A stretch of DNA of 64,000 nt from Bin87 sp965204685 (GTDB lineage: Bacteria; Chloroflexota; Dehalococcoidia; Lucifugimonadales; UBA3495): positions 4,030,001 through 4,094,000 of the forward strand of contig OZ242004.1 of assembly GCA_965204685.1 (NCBI GenBank), in the 5' to 3' direction. Position numbers and translations under genes: made by a program. A model generated the notes under the pieces. It was not told the origin of the DNA and did no database searches. It was given only the letters and a program-made list of their open reading frames with translations. Shown in pieces: positions 16,801 to 27,456 of the stretch. How positions within the stretch are numbered: position 1 is the first letter of the stretch; each line of letters begins with the position of its first letter.

Positions 16801-17349
16801 CAAGGGCCGGCCCAGCTTCGCCGAAGGGCAGTGGAACTCGGCGATCACGATGGCGGGAACCGCCACCGTGGCTTTCCCCGCTTCAATCAGTCGGAATCGG
16901 GCGCTGACGGCGCCGCTGAGACGCTCCGGTGACCGGAAGTATCACCAGAGGGCGCAGGCGCCGTCAACGAACCGGGTCCGGTTGACCATCCGCGTCGTTG
17001 GTTGACCCACCGGTCAGCTTCTCACCGGTCTCCTTGGTGCCCTTGATCCTGAAAGTCCTGGTATTCGGCGTCTGGCAATTGGGAGAGGGCGTCCCGCAGC
17101 GTGGACCGGGAGGGCTCGGTGGCCACATCAATTCCCGATTCACCTTGCCGTATAGTACAACGGGAGCCTGGCAGCCGTTCAGGCTTTTTTGGACGCCGGC
17201 GCCGACGTTGAACCGGTCCGTGTATTCCACCCGCTGCGGCATGAGTCCGTTATATTCCTGTGATGGAATACTGACAAAGGCGGACTCAGCAGCCGGCGGT
17301 TGGTATCAAACCTGTCGGAGTCCGGCACGGCGATCGGGAACGAAGCCAT

Positions 17350-20300
17350 GGCGAACCTGGCTCCGGCAAGAGCACTTTGCTCCGCCATCTGGCGGCATCC
17401 TGCGCCGAGTGGGAGTCCGCCTACGCGACGTTGCCCGTTTTCCTGCGCTTGAGGGACTATGCCAGCGACCAGGAAAGGCTCGTGGCGGAGAGTGCCGTGA
17501 CCTTTGCCGAGGGCACGCTCCAGCTCAAAATGCATGAGGGTTTCTTTGAAGATGCCCTGGACAATGGTCGCTGTGTGGTGTTTCTGGACGCTCTGGACGA
17601 AGTTCCAGCTGTGGAACGGCGTAGCGTCGTGGACAGGGTGGAGCAGTTGACCCGCCGCTACCCGGACAGCCGTTTCGTTATCACCTCTCGCCTTGCCGGA
17701 TACGACGAAACGCCCTTCGACGAGAATATATTCACGCGCTACGTTGTAGAGCCCATGGACAATGACGGCATCTCTGCTTTCATTGACGCCCGATTCGCCG
17801 ATTACCCGGGTCGCGCCGAGAAGCTGCGCGATGTCCTGGATGGGAACCCTGCCATTAAGTCGCTGGCGTCCAACCCCTTGCTCATGACCATTCTGAACCT
17901 GGTTTATCGAGAGAGCGACGCGGGATTGGAGCTGAACCGGGCGAACTTTTACGAGCGGGCCGTGGCCGTCCTGATTGAGGATATGGACGACGAAGGCAGA
18001 AGCATGGAACCCGATGGACGCCGGACGCACGAGATGCTCCTCACCGCGGTGGCGCGGCTTCTGCATGCTGAAAATCGGGAGACCATCGAAAGGTATGAGC
18101 TTGAAGAGCGGGCCGCCGATTTCCTGCTAGACTATCGGGGTAAAGGCGAAGCGCCAACCCGGGCGGACGAGGACCAGGCTTTTGAGGAAGCGGAGGCCTT
18201 CATAGAGCGCGCCCAGCGGCGTACCGGCCTGCTGGTGGAACAACATCCCGGTGGGGTCTACGGTTTCGTCCACGCCACCTTCAGGGAATATCTCACCGCC
18301 AAGGATATCCAGGACCGGCACCGCAACTTTCGCCGGCACCGTGAGGAATGCTGGGAAGAGCTCAAGGACCGCTTGTCGGACTACCGCTGGCGAGAAGTGA
18401 TTTTGCTGCTCCTGGGCATCCTGGATGAACGCTACTGTTCCTATCTCACCGAGCAAATTCTCGCGGCCGAGGATGACAACCGGCACCGGACGAACAGACA
18501 GCTTCCGGGAAACGTGCAGTTGGCCGCCGTTGCCCTGGCCAATCAGGCGCCGATGTCCCGCGGGTTACAGGAAGAAATCATAGGGCGACTGGAAAACATT
18601 GTGAAAGTGCCCGCTCTTTACGCATCTTCCAGCGCCAGCGCCCTGCGTGCCTTGCGCGCGATAGGGCACATACCTGAAATAACAGCCGCCGCGTTGAACG
18701 TGATCACCAACGACCCGACAGTTGGCGCCTGGGCCCGGGTGGAGGCCGCGAAGCAACTGGAACAGTTGGGAGCAGAGGCGTCAGCAACATCTTCGTTGGC
18801 CGCCATCGTAATCGACCCGGCGATTCATGCCGATCTCCGGACTCGAGCTGCGACGGAACTGGCGCGATTGGGTGAGAGGACCACAGCGATAGCAACACTG
18901 ACCGATATGGCCGGGGATCTGATGATTGATGATAAAGGCCGCGTGGAAGCCTCGCGGGCACTGGGCCGACTCGGTGAAAGGGCCGCGGCGATATCCGTGC
19001 TGACTCCCATCGCCACCGATCCGTCGGCGAGCGCCTGGATCAGGGTGGATGCGGCGGGCGCGCTGGGGCGTCTGGGCGAAAGGTCAACGGCAATATCCGT
19101 ACTCAGCGCCATCACCGCCGAGACCACGACTCGTGATCACAGGGTACGCGTGTTGGCTGCTAGGGAACTGGCCCACCTGGGTGAAATGGAAATGGGCGTA
19201 GCAGCGCTCATGACCCTCGCCAAGGATCAGACGATTAGCACCATCAACCGCAAGTTTGCGGTGGAGGAACTGGATCGGTCGGGCGAAATGGGAGGCGCCG
19301 TTTCAGCGCTGACTTCTGTTGCCACAGACCCCGCAGTCGATGCAGACGTACGCGCATCCGCGGCGAATTTGCTTCGCCGATCAGGCCAGATAGCAGTGGC
19401 GACCGCGGCCCTGACCGCTATCGCCACCGACCCGACCGCAGGTGCTGGGGACCGTCGGTCTGCAGCGAGTGCTCTGGCCGAGTTGGGAGACAGGGCACCA
19501 GCGATTGCGACACTGAACGCCATCGTTGCCGACCAGGCTGTTGATGCTGGGGATCGGATGTCGGCGGCAGCCAGCCTGGGGGAGATGGGCGAAAAGGATA
19601 CGGCCGTGTCATTGCTCATCGCCATTGCCGACGACCCGACGGTCCCCGCTTTCGTGCGTGTCTTGGCAGCGTCGAGCCTGGAAGATATGGGCGAGGAAAC
19701 AACTGCCAGATCTTTGCTTATCGCTATCTGCAACGACCCGGCGTCCGCCGACACTGGAGGCCGTCTGGATGCAGTGCGAGAGCTCGGCCGGTTGGGCGAA
19801 AGGGAAACCGCCATGTCCCTGCTCACCGCCATGGCGGAAGATCCGGAGTTAGGAGCCTTCCGCCGCGTGGGTGCGGCGGAAGAACTGGACAGATTGGGCG
19901 AACGGTCAACGGCAATATCCTTATTGAACGCTATTGCCGTCGAGTACCCCGGCGCCTCGGTGGAGGCACTGCGGCGGTTGGGTGAGATGGGGGCGGTCAT
20001 ATCATCGTTGACCGCCACCGCAACCAACCCCTCGACGGAACCAAAACGCCGTCTGTCTGCGGCGAAGGAACTGGGAGAATTAGGAGAAAGGGAAACGGCA
20101 ATCGCAGTCCTGGCCGCAATAGCCGCTGACACCGCCGTCGACGCTTATGATCGAGCAGCCGCGGTTAGGGAACTGGGGGGGCTGGGGGAAAGAGCCAGGG
20201 TGATCGCAGCGTGGACTGCCATCGCCACCGACCGGTTGGTCGAGGCCCGTGAGCGTGAAAAAGCGGCGGAGGAACTGGGGAGGTTGGGAGAAAGGCGTGC

Positions 20301-21555
20301 CGCTCTGGAGACGCTGGGCGCCATCGCTACCGATCCTGAGGTTCCGGCTCACCACCGCATCGGGCCTGCGGAGAAACTGGCGCGGTTGGGCGAAAGGAAC
20401 ACGGCAATCACGGCGCTCGAGGCCATCGTGATGGACCCAGAGGTTCACCTTCATTACCGCGTAGACACGGCGGAGAAACTGGCGGGGCTTGGAGATAGAG
20501 ATACGGCGATAGCGGCGCTGACCTGGATAGCCAACGACCCAGCCGTTCACGCCACCTACCATGTCTATGCGGCGAAGAAGCTAGGGCATCTGGGCGAGAC
20601 ACCCACAGCGATACCCTTGATAAGCGCCGTTGTCGCGGACCACGCGATTGAGCCGCGAGACCGTGTTTCTGCGGCACAGGCGTTGGCAGAACTGGGTGAA
20701 GGCGATGTGGTCATATCGTTGCTGGCCGATGACGCCAATAACCCGGATATTTCTGCGGAGGCGCGACGGGATGCCGTGGATATCATGGCGGAAATGGTCC
20801 GAAAATTGGACCAGAATGGTAACAGTGAGGGTATGAAATCCGCCCTGACCCAGCTGGCGAGCGACAGGGCGGTCGCCGCAGACACGCGCGGGCGGGCGGG
20901 ATGGCAGTTGGGACAATTGGGCGAAACGCAAATGGCCGTCCTGTCATTGACCGACCTGGTGAACGACCCGACAGCGTCGCCGATGGTGAAAGTCAGGGCA
21001 GCCGGCACAATCAAAGAACTTGGCGGTTCTACCGACGCGCCGGTATCCGCCATGCGCTCCGGTATTTCCGACCCGGCAGTCCGCCTACGTGAACGCATCT
21101 TCATGGCATGGCGCCTGGGGGACCTGGGAGAAAAGGCGGAAGGGATAGCCGCGCTGACCGCCATCGTTGCTGACGAAAGGGCCGGCCACCCCAACCGTGT
21201 GGGAGCCGCCTGGTATCTCGGGGAACTGGGCGCCAGCGAGGCTGCTCGTCCAGCGTTGATTTCCCTCACCGCGGTCGCCCGAGACGAAACGGCTGGACCG
21301 ATAATCCGCTTTCAGGCCGGCAAGATACTGGCCGATCTGGGATCTGTTGAACCTTCAAAAGACGCGTTGAATGCGGTGGCGAATGGCCCGCGGACCAGTA
21401 TTCCTTACCGCATTCGCGCGGCAATAGTGCTGGGCAACCTGGGAGACAAGGCAACGGCGGAAGCCGTGCTCCAGACCGTCGCGGACGACGGATCGGCATC
21501 CCATGCCAACCGACGGCGTGCTCGCGAAGCTCTGAGGGTATTGGGCGGAGAATAG
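17350..21555 (+). CDS. NACHT NTPase with a very long HEAT-repeat array, 5' end unclear
   Basis: From 17350 the frame encodes the Walker A loop GEPGSGKSTLLRHLA, then CVVFLDALDEVPAVERR (Walker B), SRFVITSRLAGYDE (sensor region), and the helical NACHT end SNPLLMTILNLVYRE. From about residue 420 to the end, some two dozen HEAT-like repeats of 36-37 residues follow, of the type LGRLGERATAISVL. The only ATG/GTG/TTG in this frame after the upstream TGA (17272) is TTG at 17377, which would cut the P-loop. So the true N-terminus, usually an effector domain, is missing or lies across a frameshift. Likely a STAND-type immune sensor or its remnant. Confidence 0.75.
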   Translation, partial: GEPGSGKSTLLRHLAASCAEWESAYATLPVFLRLRDYASDQERLVAESAVTFAEGTLQLKMHEGFFEDALDNGRCVVFLDALDEVPAVERRSVVDRVEQLTRRYPDSRFVITSRLAGYDETPFDENIFTRYVVEPMDNDGISAFIDARFADYPGRAEKLRDVLDGNPAIKSLASNPLLMTILNLVYRESDAGLELNRANFYERAVAVLIEDMDDEGRSMEPDGRRTHEMLLTAVARLLHAENRETIERYELEERAADFLLDYRGKGEAPTRADEDQAFEEAEAFIERAQRRTGLLVEQHPGGVYGFVHATFREYLTAKDIQDRHRNFRRHREECWEELKDRLSDYRWREVILLLLGILDERYCSYLTEQILAAEDDNRHRTNRQLPGNVQLAAVALANQAPMSRGLQEEIIGRLENIVKVPALYASSSASALRALRAIGHIPEITAAALNVITNDPTVGAWARVEAAKQLEQLGAEASATSSLAAIVIDPAIHADLRTRAATELARLGERTTAIATLTDMAGDLMIDDKGRVEASRALGRLGERAAAISVLTPIATDPSASAWIRVDAAGALGRLGERSTAISVLSAITAETTTRDHRVRVLAARELAHLGEMEMGVAALMTLAKDQTISTINRKFAVEELDRSGEMGGAVSALTSVATDPAVDADVRASAANLLRRSGQIAVATAALTAIATDPTAGAGDRRSAASALAELGDRAPAIATLNAIVADQAVDAGDRMSAAASLGEMGEKDTAVSLLIAIADDPTVPAFVRVLAASSLEDMGEETTARSLLIAICNDPASADTGGRLDAVRELGRLGERETAMSLLTAMAEDPELGAFRRVGAAEELDRLGERSTAISLLNAIAVEYPGASVEALRRLGEMGAVISSLTATATNPSTEPKRRLSAAKELGELGERETAIAVLAAIAADTAVDAYDRAAAVRELGGLGERARVIAAWTAIATDRLVEAREREKAAEELGRLGERRAALETLGAIATDPEVPAHHRIGPAEKLARLGERNTAITALEAIVMDPEVHLHYRVDTAEKLAGLGDRDTAIAALTWIANDPAVHATYHVYAAKKLGHLGETPTAIPLISAVVADHAIEPRDRVSAAQALAELGEGDVVISLLADDANNPDISAEARRDAVDIMAEMVRKLDQNGNSEGMKSALTQLASDRAVAADTRGRAGWQLGQLGETQMAVLSLTDLVNDPTASPMVKVRAAGTIKELGGSTDAPVSAMRSGISDPAVRLRERIFMAWRLGDLGEKAEGIAALTAIVADERAGHPNRVGAAWYLGELGASEAARPALISLTAVARDETAGPIIRFQAGKILADLGSVEPSKDALNAVANGPRTSIPYRIRAAIVLGNLGDKATAEAVLQTVADDGSASHANRRRAREALRVLGGE

Positions 21556-21571
21556 TGGAATGGCGTACGAT

Positions 21572-21976
21572 GGGTCGACTTCGGTAGAGGGCAGAGCCGT
21601 ACGCTAAGGCTGCTATCGGCGCTTTGGCCACCGGTATTCGCTGGTGAGCAGGATGTGGGCCAGGAGCTCGGGCCGGACCGTCAGGCCCGCGTGTTGCCGT
21701 TGTCTGACTGCTTCGCCGAGATGGGCGTTAATCCAGTAAATGACGATGGCGGTGAGGAGGTTGAGCCCCGCCATGCCGTAGTGCTGACCCTCGCTGGAGC
21801 GGTCGCGGATTTCGCCCTGGCGTCCGATCCGGAGCACGTTCTTGAGCGCGCGGTGAGCCTCGCACTTGTTCAGGCCGGTGTTGGCCCGGCGCTGTCCGTA
21901 AGGGGACCGTCTATCGCATGCTCAACCGGCGCCTTTCCCCTTAGCGTACGATTCTGCCCCCTACCGGAATCGACCC
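21572..21976. mobile_element. Tn3-derived miniature element (TIME-like)
   Basis: Two 37-base ends face each other: GGGTCGACTTCGGTAGAGGG... through ACGCTAAG (21572-21608), and its inverted copy at 21940-21976. This is the Tn3-family terminal repeat layout (ends in ACGCTAAG). Between them is only the last part of a Tn3 transposase gene. No matching 5-bp direct repeat flanks it. It lies 16 bp after the NACHT gene. Confidence 0.7.
21613..21912 (-). pseudogene. C-terminal fragment of Tn3-family TnpA
   Basis: The minus strand reads RRANTGLNKCEAHRALKNV, then RIGRQGEIRDRSSEGQHYGM, AGLNLLTAIVIYWINAHLG and VRPELLAHI, the last 100 residues of Tn3 transposases, including part of the catalytic core. Everything upstream is deleted up to the right terminal repeat. 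Confidence 0.8.
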
Positions 21977-22007
21977 GTGGTTAGGGGGTCAGACGCCGTC
22001 GTTGCGG

Positions 22008-22940
22008 TCAGGAGGGGAGCGGCAGAGCGCGCAATCTGGCCAGGGCGGAGCTTAACTGGTTTTGCCAGGGCCAGTTCTGGGGGAGATGCAGAGTGAGGCG
22101 GCGGGCTTTGCGGGTGATGCGTCCGGTCAGGGAGAAGAAGCGTCGCCGGAGGGTCTTGGTGGTGATCACCGGCTCGCCCAGGCCGATGCGCGTGGTCCAC
22201 CGGGCTAGGTTGTGGGCCATGACTTGCACCGCCAGCCAGGCGGCGTTAGCGGGGAAGCGCCCCGATGGCAGGTGGTTGAGCCCCACGCCGTACTTGAGAT
22301 CGCGGATGGCGTTTTCGATCTCGGCGTGGCGGCGATGATCGGCCTCGAGATCCAGGGTGTCACCGTCCCGGTCAGTGATGCAGGCGTGATAGCTGTAGTC
22401 GGCGAACAGGGCCAGTTGGGAGTCGGGCGTGGTTTCACCCGCCGGACGATGAGCCGCACCGGCACGGCGTCGGGCTTGCCCGCGAAGAGGATATACATGG
22501 TTTCGGCCACGTCGGCGGCGCTTTCCATCCAGTAGGGTATGGGCATACACTCCGTCTCAGGTATGGCCTCGATGATGTTGCGCAGGCTTGGGTGCTGGCG
22601 GACGGTGATGGAGAAGCGGACACTCTTGTCGCGGCAGGCGACGACGATACCGCGGGTGTAGAAGCTGCTGTCGGCCCGTCCGCCTCAGGCGGATGAGTGG
22701 TCCGGCGGCTCCGGCATAGCGCACTCGGCTGATGGTTTCACGCCGGAAGTGAGCCGCGCCTCGAGCGGTGATAGCCCGACCCTTCCGCAGGCGGGCCATC
22801 AGTCCACCATAGTCGGACCGGTGCCAGCAGCAATGGCCAGCAGCGGGTGATAGCCCCGCTGGCCGGTGTAGTTGTGGCGCTGCGCGCCTGCCTTTTCCGG
22901 CGCGTCCTGGTGCGCTGGGACAAGTCCCCCGACAACTGCA
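22008..22940 (-). pseudogene. IS1380-family transposase, degraded and 5'-truncated
   Basis: Recognisable pieces, on the minus strand, are AQRHNYTGQRGYHPLLAIAA, FYTRGIVVACRDKSVRFSIT, RQHPSLRNIIEAIPE, IPYWMESAADVAETMY and, in the long frame 22008-22550, LEADHRRHAEIENAIRDLKY, YGVGLNHLPSGRFPANAAW and the end RRLTLHLPQNWPWQNQ. These sit in different frames with at least three frameshifts or stops, and the N-terminal quarter is absent. Non-functional. Confidence 0.8.
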
Positions 22941-22985
22941 TCGCCTTTCTGCATTTCGCCTGTGCCCTCAGAGCCGCCGGGTTAT

Positions 22986-23195
22986 TAGGATAGGCTCTTA
23001 GTCACCAAATGTGCACACTATATTCATGAAAAACGCCGGTATTTTCACAATTGTCACACATTTCATTGGTAGGATTGTAACCATGCACATTTATCCATAT
23101 CACGGATGATCGACATAAACAATATCACCATCATCAGTGATAAAGCCATACCATGAGAAATACTCTCCGAATGGGGAGTTGGGGTTATATCCATA
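22986..23195. other. AT-rich upstream region of the 1413-aa secreted protein
   Basis: Noticeably lower GC than its surroundings, without coding frames. A TTATAT box (23185-23190) lies six bases before the ATG, and GGGGAG (23173-23178) lies 17 bases before it. The transcript could be leaderless, but no good -35 is visible. Confidence 0.35.
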
Positions 23196-26100
23196 ATGAT
23201 TTCCAGGCGTTCCGTCCGCCGCATTATCTTGCTGGCGACTTTCCTTGTAACACTGCCAATCGGGATCAGTCCCAATTTATACAATTCCGTACTGGCCCAG
23301 GATGCAGCACCACCCCTCCGACCCATGGGTCTGACGATTACCGAGGAAAGCTACTACTCGGTCAGCGTGTCATGGGATGACCCGGAGGACGACAGCATCA
23401 CCGGCTATCAGGTGCTGCGCCGGTCCAGGGATGGAGGCGCCTACGGTGATGGGCTGGGCGCGGCCGAATTCGTCGCGATCAAGGCTGACACCGGTAAGGC
23501 GGAAACCGAGTACACCGACACAACGGTCGCTCCCAAAACCAGGTACGTGTACCGGGTGAAAGCCAGGAACTCCGCCGGCCTCAGCAAGAGGTCGAGCTAT
23601 GCAAACGCGGAAACTGATGGCCCTCCCGGCAAGCCCACCGGACTCACCATCGCTTCGGCAAGCCATGAGTCAATCACCATCGAATGGAATGACCCGCAAG
23701 ACGACAGCATCGCCGGCTACCAGGTGCTGCGCCGCTCCAGGGATGGCGACACCTATGGCGACGGTCGGGGCTCTTGGGAATTTGCGGTGGTCGCGGGAGA
23801 CACCGGCACGGCGGGTACGCAATACACGGACTCATCGGTAACCGCAGAAACGCGGTACGTGTACCGCGTGAAGGCCAGGAACCCCGGCGGGCTCAGCGAA
23901 CGGTCCAGCTACGCCAACGCCGAGACACCGGCGGCTCCGGCGGCTGCTCCCACAACGCCTCCCTCGAACGACGACAAAGAGAACGGCCGAACTCCCCGCC
24001 AGCAGCAAACGTCGTCGGATGTCGCCCTCGGTTCCATCACCGTCAACGGGACAGCGGTTCCCGGAGTGGTCCCGGGCACCACCGAATACGCTTTGGGCTT
24101 GGAGAACGCGGTCTCCAGAGTCACCCTGGTGATTCAACCTCGGCATACGCTGGCCACGGTGTCTTATACGGGCCTCCAGTACATCGACGCTGACGACACC
24201 ACCGAAGGCCACCAGGTGGACCTACTCTACGGTCGCACCATCATCCCGCTGAGGGTCACCGCACAGGACGGGGTTGCCACCCAGGATTACACCCTCACCA
24301 TCAACCGTGAGTCTGTTGTCGAGACTGGCTGGACCGTGCTGAAAGACCTGGATAATGTGCTGGGGTCGGGCAGCGAATTTCCCGGCGGCATCTGGTCGGA
24401 CGGGACCCTTATCTGGGTGTCCGGCGGCGATGACCTGAAGCTGTACGCTTACCAACTGTCAACCAAGGAACGCGACTCCGACCGGGACATTGCCCTGGAT
24501 GCGGACAACGCCGATCCGAAGGGCATCTGGTCCGACGGCGAAACCATGTGGGTGGTCGACTCCGCCGACCGGGACCTGTACGCGTACAATCTTCAATCCG
24601 GGGCAAGGGACTCGACAAAGGACTTCGCCGACCTGGGCGATGACGATGCCGACTACTATGGCATCTGGTCCGACGGCGAAACCATCTGGCTTGCCGACAA
24701 AACAGGCCCCATCGTAGAGGCCTTCGATGTTGATACCGGCGAGAAGGTGCCCGAACTCCGCTATTTGGGTCTGGAGCCGTCGGCGCATGACCACGTGGCG
24801 GGCATCTGGTCCGACGGCGTGACCATGCTGGTGGTGAGCCGCGACGCCGGAAAGCAATACATCTGGGGCTACCATTCCCCTCAAGACGAGATTGACCTGG
24901 ACCGGGACTTGCACTACTTCCGCTTGTCTGGCGCCGGCAACGAGAGCGCCGGAGCCATCTGGGGCGACGGTGAGACCCTGTGGGTATCGGACACCGAGGA
25001 CAACAAGGTCTATTCCTACAACATGCGCGTGTCCGACAACACGGAACTGCGCTCCATGAACGCTGCCGGCCGGCGAGTGCCCGGGTTTGATCCGGATACG
25101 CACAGCTACTCGCTGGGCGTAGGGGACGGAGTCGAACAGGCTTCAGTGGAAGGAATCCCAAGGCATGATTTTGCAACCGTTTCATACACCCCCGAAGACG
25201 GAGATCCCGACCTGGGTGGGCATCAAGTGGACCTGGAGACCGGCGCCAACGTCGTCACAGCAACCGTATTGGCCCAGGATGGCCTCACCCAGAGCACATA
25301 CACTATCAGCATAAACCGGGGAGACTCCGAACCGTTCGGGTGGAGAGCCTTCGACGACTTCGATTCCTTACACCTGGCCGACAATGAGTCCCCGGGCGGC
25401 CTGGCGTCCGACGGCTCGACCATGTGGGTGGCCGACGAAGTTGACCTGAAGCTTTATGCCTACGATGTCGCAACAAAGGTCCGCACGCCGGATCGGGACA
25501 TCACTCTTGACCCGGGTCAGGATTCGCCGGGGGGTATGTGGTATGACGGCACGACCATCCGCGTTTACGACGTGGAGGACAGTAAGCTATACGGCTACGA
25601 TGCCGAAACAGGAGGACGCGACGAGGGCAGGGATATCGATCAGCCAGGGGACAGTCTCCCCACTCATTACGGTGTCTGGGCGGACCAGGACACACTATGG
25701 CTTTCGCAGGACTCCGGCAGGCTGGTCGCCTACGATCTCGCCACAGGAACTCGCGACGAATCCAGAGATTTCGACGGCCTTGACGGAATCGACAACGTCG
25801 ATGCCCGGGGCATCTGGTCGGACGGAGTAACCCTGTGGGTGGTTGACAGCGCCAGCCACAGGTTGCGCGCCCTGAACGCCTCCACCGGAGAGCCCGACAC
25901 CGACAAGGACTTCCAAACCGTCCTCAATGCCGGCGTTGGTTCCGCCCGAGGCATATGGTCCGACGGCGTGACCATGTGGGTATCGGACTCCAGCGCAGAC
26001 AAAGTTTACTCGTACAACATGCCGGCCTCGGACAACACCGATCTCCGCAAAGTCGTCGTTGAGGGCATGGATGCCTCTGGCGCTACCCTGGACGGCGTCT

Positions 26101-27437
26101 GGTATGCCACCGTGGGAAGCGCAGTCACCCAGGCGACGGTCGCCGCGACAGCCGCACAGTTGAAGGCCCAGCCGAGCTACGGCAGCCCCGATAACGACGC
26201 GGTCACCGACGGGCATCAGTTAGCCATCCCGGGCCTGACTGCCGAAATGGCGATAACAGTGACCGCCCAAAACGGCGACACCAGCGAACACACTTTGACC
26301 GTCTCTCGAGTGAACACATCCTCCGCAGATAGGGTACCAGTGGGCGGCTCTGCCACAGGAGACATCACAAGCTCCGAGGAGTTTGATGTCGTCGCAGTGG
26401 ACCTGGTAACCGACGAACTCTACCGCTTCGACCTTGAGGGAGTGGACAACGGTGACGGAGCCCTCGCTGACCCTAGGCTGCTGGGACTGTTCAAACTGGT
26501 TCACGGAACCGCCATTCCGGTGGGCGATACCCCAGATTTCCAGGGAGGTCAGGGCGCCAATTCCGCTGAGGTGTATCACGAACCCAAACCCGCAGGGCAG
26601 GGCCCAGCCACCAGGGAAAGGTACTATATCGTTTTGGGGGGCGGGAACGGCGCCAGCGGCGGTTATAGCCTGAGCGTCAGCCACCAGGATGAGGCCACGG
26701 CCGAATCGTCCACTACCGCCACTGCGGAGGTGCTCCCCTCGTCCAAAAGTTCAGGAAAGCGGAGCAAGCACCACTTCCGCGGCGCCATAGGAGAGCCCGG
26801 CGACGTGGACTGGATTAAGGTCACCCTGGAAGCGGACCAGATGTACCGCATCGTGATGAAGAGCGCGACCACGGGGAATTTCCGGACCCTGACCGAGCCG
26901 CTCCTGATCGGACTCTACACTGGAGACGGCACTGAAAACTACATATGGGGCACCCTGGCCGCTCCGTACGGACACCGGTCTGAGGCCCGCATCCACTACT
27001 ATGCCGAATCCGCTGGCGTCTACTACGTTGCATTGCGCGGATTCGAGAACGACACCGGCTCTTACGACCTGTTGGTGATGGAAGTGGAGGACGATTGCCA
27101 GCCCGACAACACCAGCACCCACGACACCATCGCCGTCGGAGGCGACAAGAACGCCAGCATCGACTACCGAGGGGACACCGACTGGTTCAGGACCGAGCTG
27201 ACGGGAGAAACTACCTACACGATCGCAGCGTCTCAAGGTGAAGGCTCACGTCCTCTCCTCGGCCCAACGTTCGTGATTTACGACACCGATGCCAACCGGG
27301 TATCCTCTGGAGAAGCCACCTCAAGCGGGACTGGCGCCCTGGCAACCTACACACCCGACGAGGACGGCACCTATTACATCGCAATGATGTCAAGAGTAGG
27401 GCGGACCGGGACTTATCAAGTTTCTTTATCCGAGTAG
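23196..27437 (+). CDS. Large secreted protein: two FN3 domains, cadherin-like repeats, 'WSDG' propeller-like blocks, three PPC domains
   Basis: 1413 residues. Signal peptide: basic start (RRSVRR), hydrophobic core IILLATFLVTLPIGI, cleavage probably after VLA-QD. Then two fibronectin-III domains (about 43-140 and 145-240; VLRRSRDG and YRVKARN in each), a Pro-rich linker, and a cadherin-like beta-sandwich (GTTEYALG, YTLTINR) that recurs twice more. Two long blocks (about 375-650 and 740-1000) are built from repeats around GIWSDGETMWV and KLYAY, likely beta-propeller blades. Three C-terminal PPC-type domains end in GTYQVSLSE. No membrane anchor is visible. Probable adhesin or carbohydrate-binding surface protein; inferred from architecture only. 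Confidence 0.85.
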   Translation: MISRRSVRRIILLATFLVTLPIGISPNLYNSVLAQDAAPPLRPMGLTITEESYYSVSVSWDDPEDDSITGYQVLRRSRDGGAYGDGLGAAEFVAIKADTGKAETEYTDTTVAPKTRYVYRVKARNSAGLSKRSSYANAETDGPPGKPTGLTIASASHESITIEWNDPQDDSIAGYQVLRRSRDGDTYGDGRGSWEFAVVAGDTGTAGTQYTDSSVTAETRYVYRVKARNPGGLSERSSYANAETPAAPAAAPTTPPSNDDKENGRTPRQQQTSSDVALGSITVNGTAVPGVVPGTTEYALGLENAVSRVTLVIQPRHTLATVSYTGLQYIDADDTTEGHQVDLLYGRTIIPLRVTAQDGVATQDYTLTINRESVVETGWTVLKDLDNVLGSGSEFPGGIWSDGTLIWVSGGDDLKLYAYQLSTKERDSDRDIALDADNADPKGIWSDGETMWVVDSADRDLYAYNLQSGARDSTKDFADLGDDDADYYGIWSDGETIWLADKTGPIVEAFDVDTGEKVPELRYLGLEPSAHDHVAGIWSDGVTMLVVSRDAGKQYIWGYHSPQDEIDLDRDLHYFRLSGAGNESAGAIWGDGETLWVSDTEDNKVYSYNMRVSDNTELRSMNAAGRRVPGFDPDTHSYSLGVGDGVEQASVEGIPRHDFATVSYTPEDGDPDLGGHQVDLETGANVVTATVLAQDGLTQSTYTISINRGDSEPFGWRAFDDFDSLHLADNESPGGLASDGSTMWVADEVDLKLYAYDVATKVRTPDRDITLDPGQDSPGGMWYDGTTIRVYDVEDSKLYGYDAETGGRDEGRDIDQPGDSLPTHYGVWADQDTLWLSQDSGRLVAYDLATGTRDESRDFDGLDGIDNVDARGIWSDGVTLWVVDSASHRLRALNASTGEPDTDKDFQTVLNAGVGSARGIWSDGVTMWVSDSSADKVYSYNMPASDNTDLRKVVVEGMDASGATLDGVWYATVGSAVTQATVAATAAQLKAQPSYGSPDNDAVTDGHQLAIPGLTAEMAITVTAQNGDTSEHTLTVSRVNTSSADRVPVGGSATGDITSSEEFDVVAVDLVTDELYRFDLEGVDNGDGALADPRLLGLFKLVHGTAIPVGDTPDFQGGQGANSAEVYHEPKPAGQGPATRERYYIVLGGGNGASGGYSLSVSHQDEATAESSTTATAEVLPSSKSSGKRSKHHFRGAIGEPGDVDWIKVTLEADQMYRIVMKSATTGNFRTLTEPLLIGLYTGDGTENYIWGTLAAPYGHRSEARIHYYAESAGVYYVALRGFENDTGSYDLLVMEVEDDCQPDNTSTHDTIAVGGDKNASIDYRGDTDWFRTELTGETTYTIAASQGEGSRPLLGPTFVIYDTDANRVSSGEATSSGTGALATYTPDEDGTYYIAMMSRVGRTGTYQVSLSE

Positions 27438-27456
27438 GGCGCTTTGTGGAGCTCTT

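Noticed and set aside
17243..17287. Hairpin GAGTCCG...CGGACTC with inner TATTCC/GGAATA as a riboswitch
   Set aside because: An imperfect hairpin without the conserved core of any riboswitch class I know; it may be only a weak regulatory stem.
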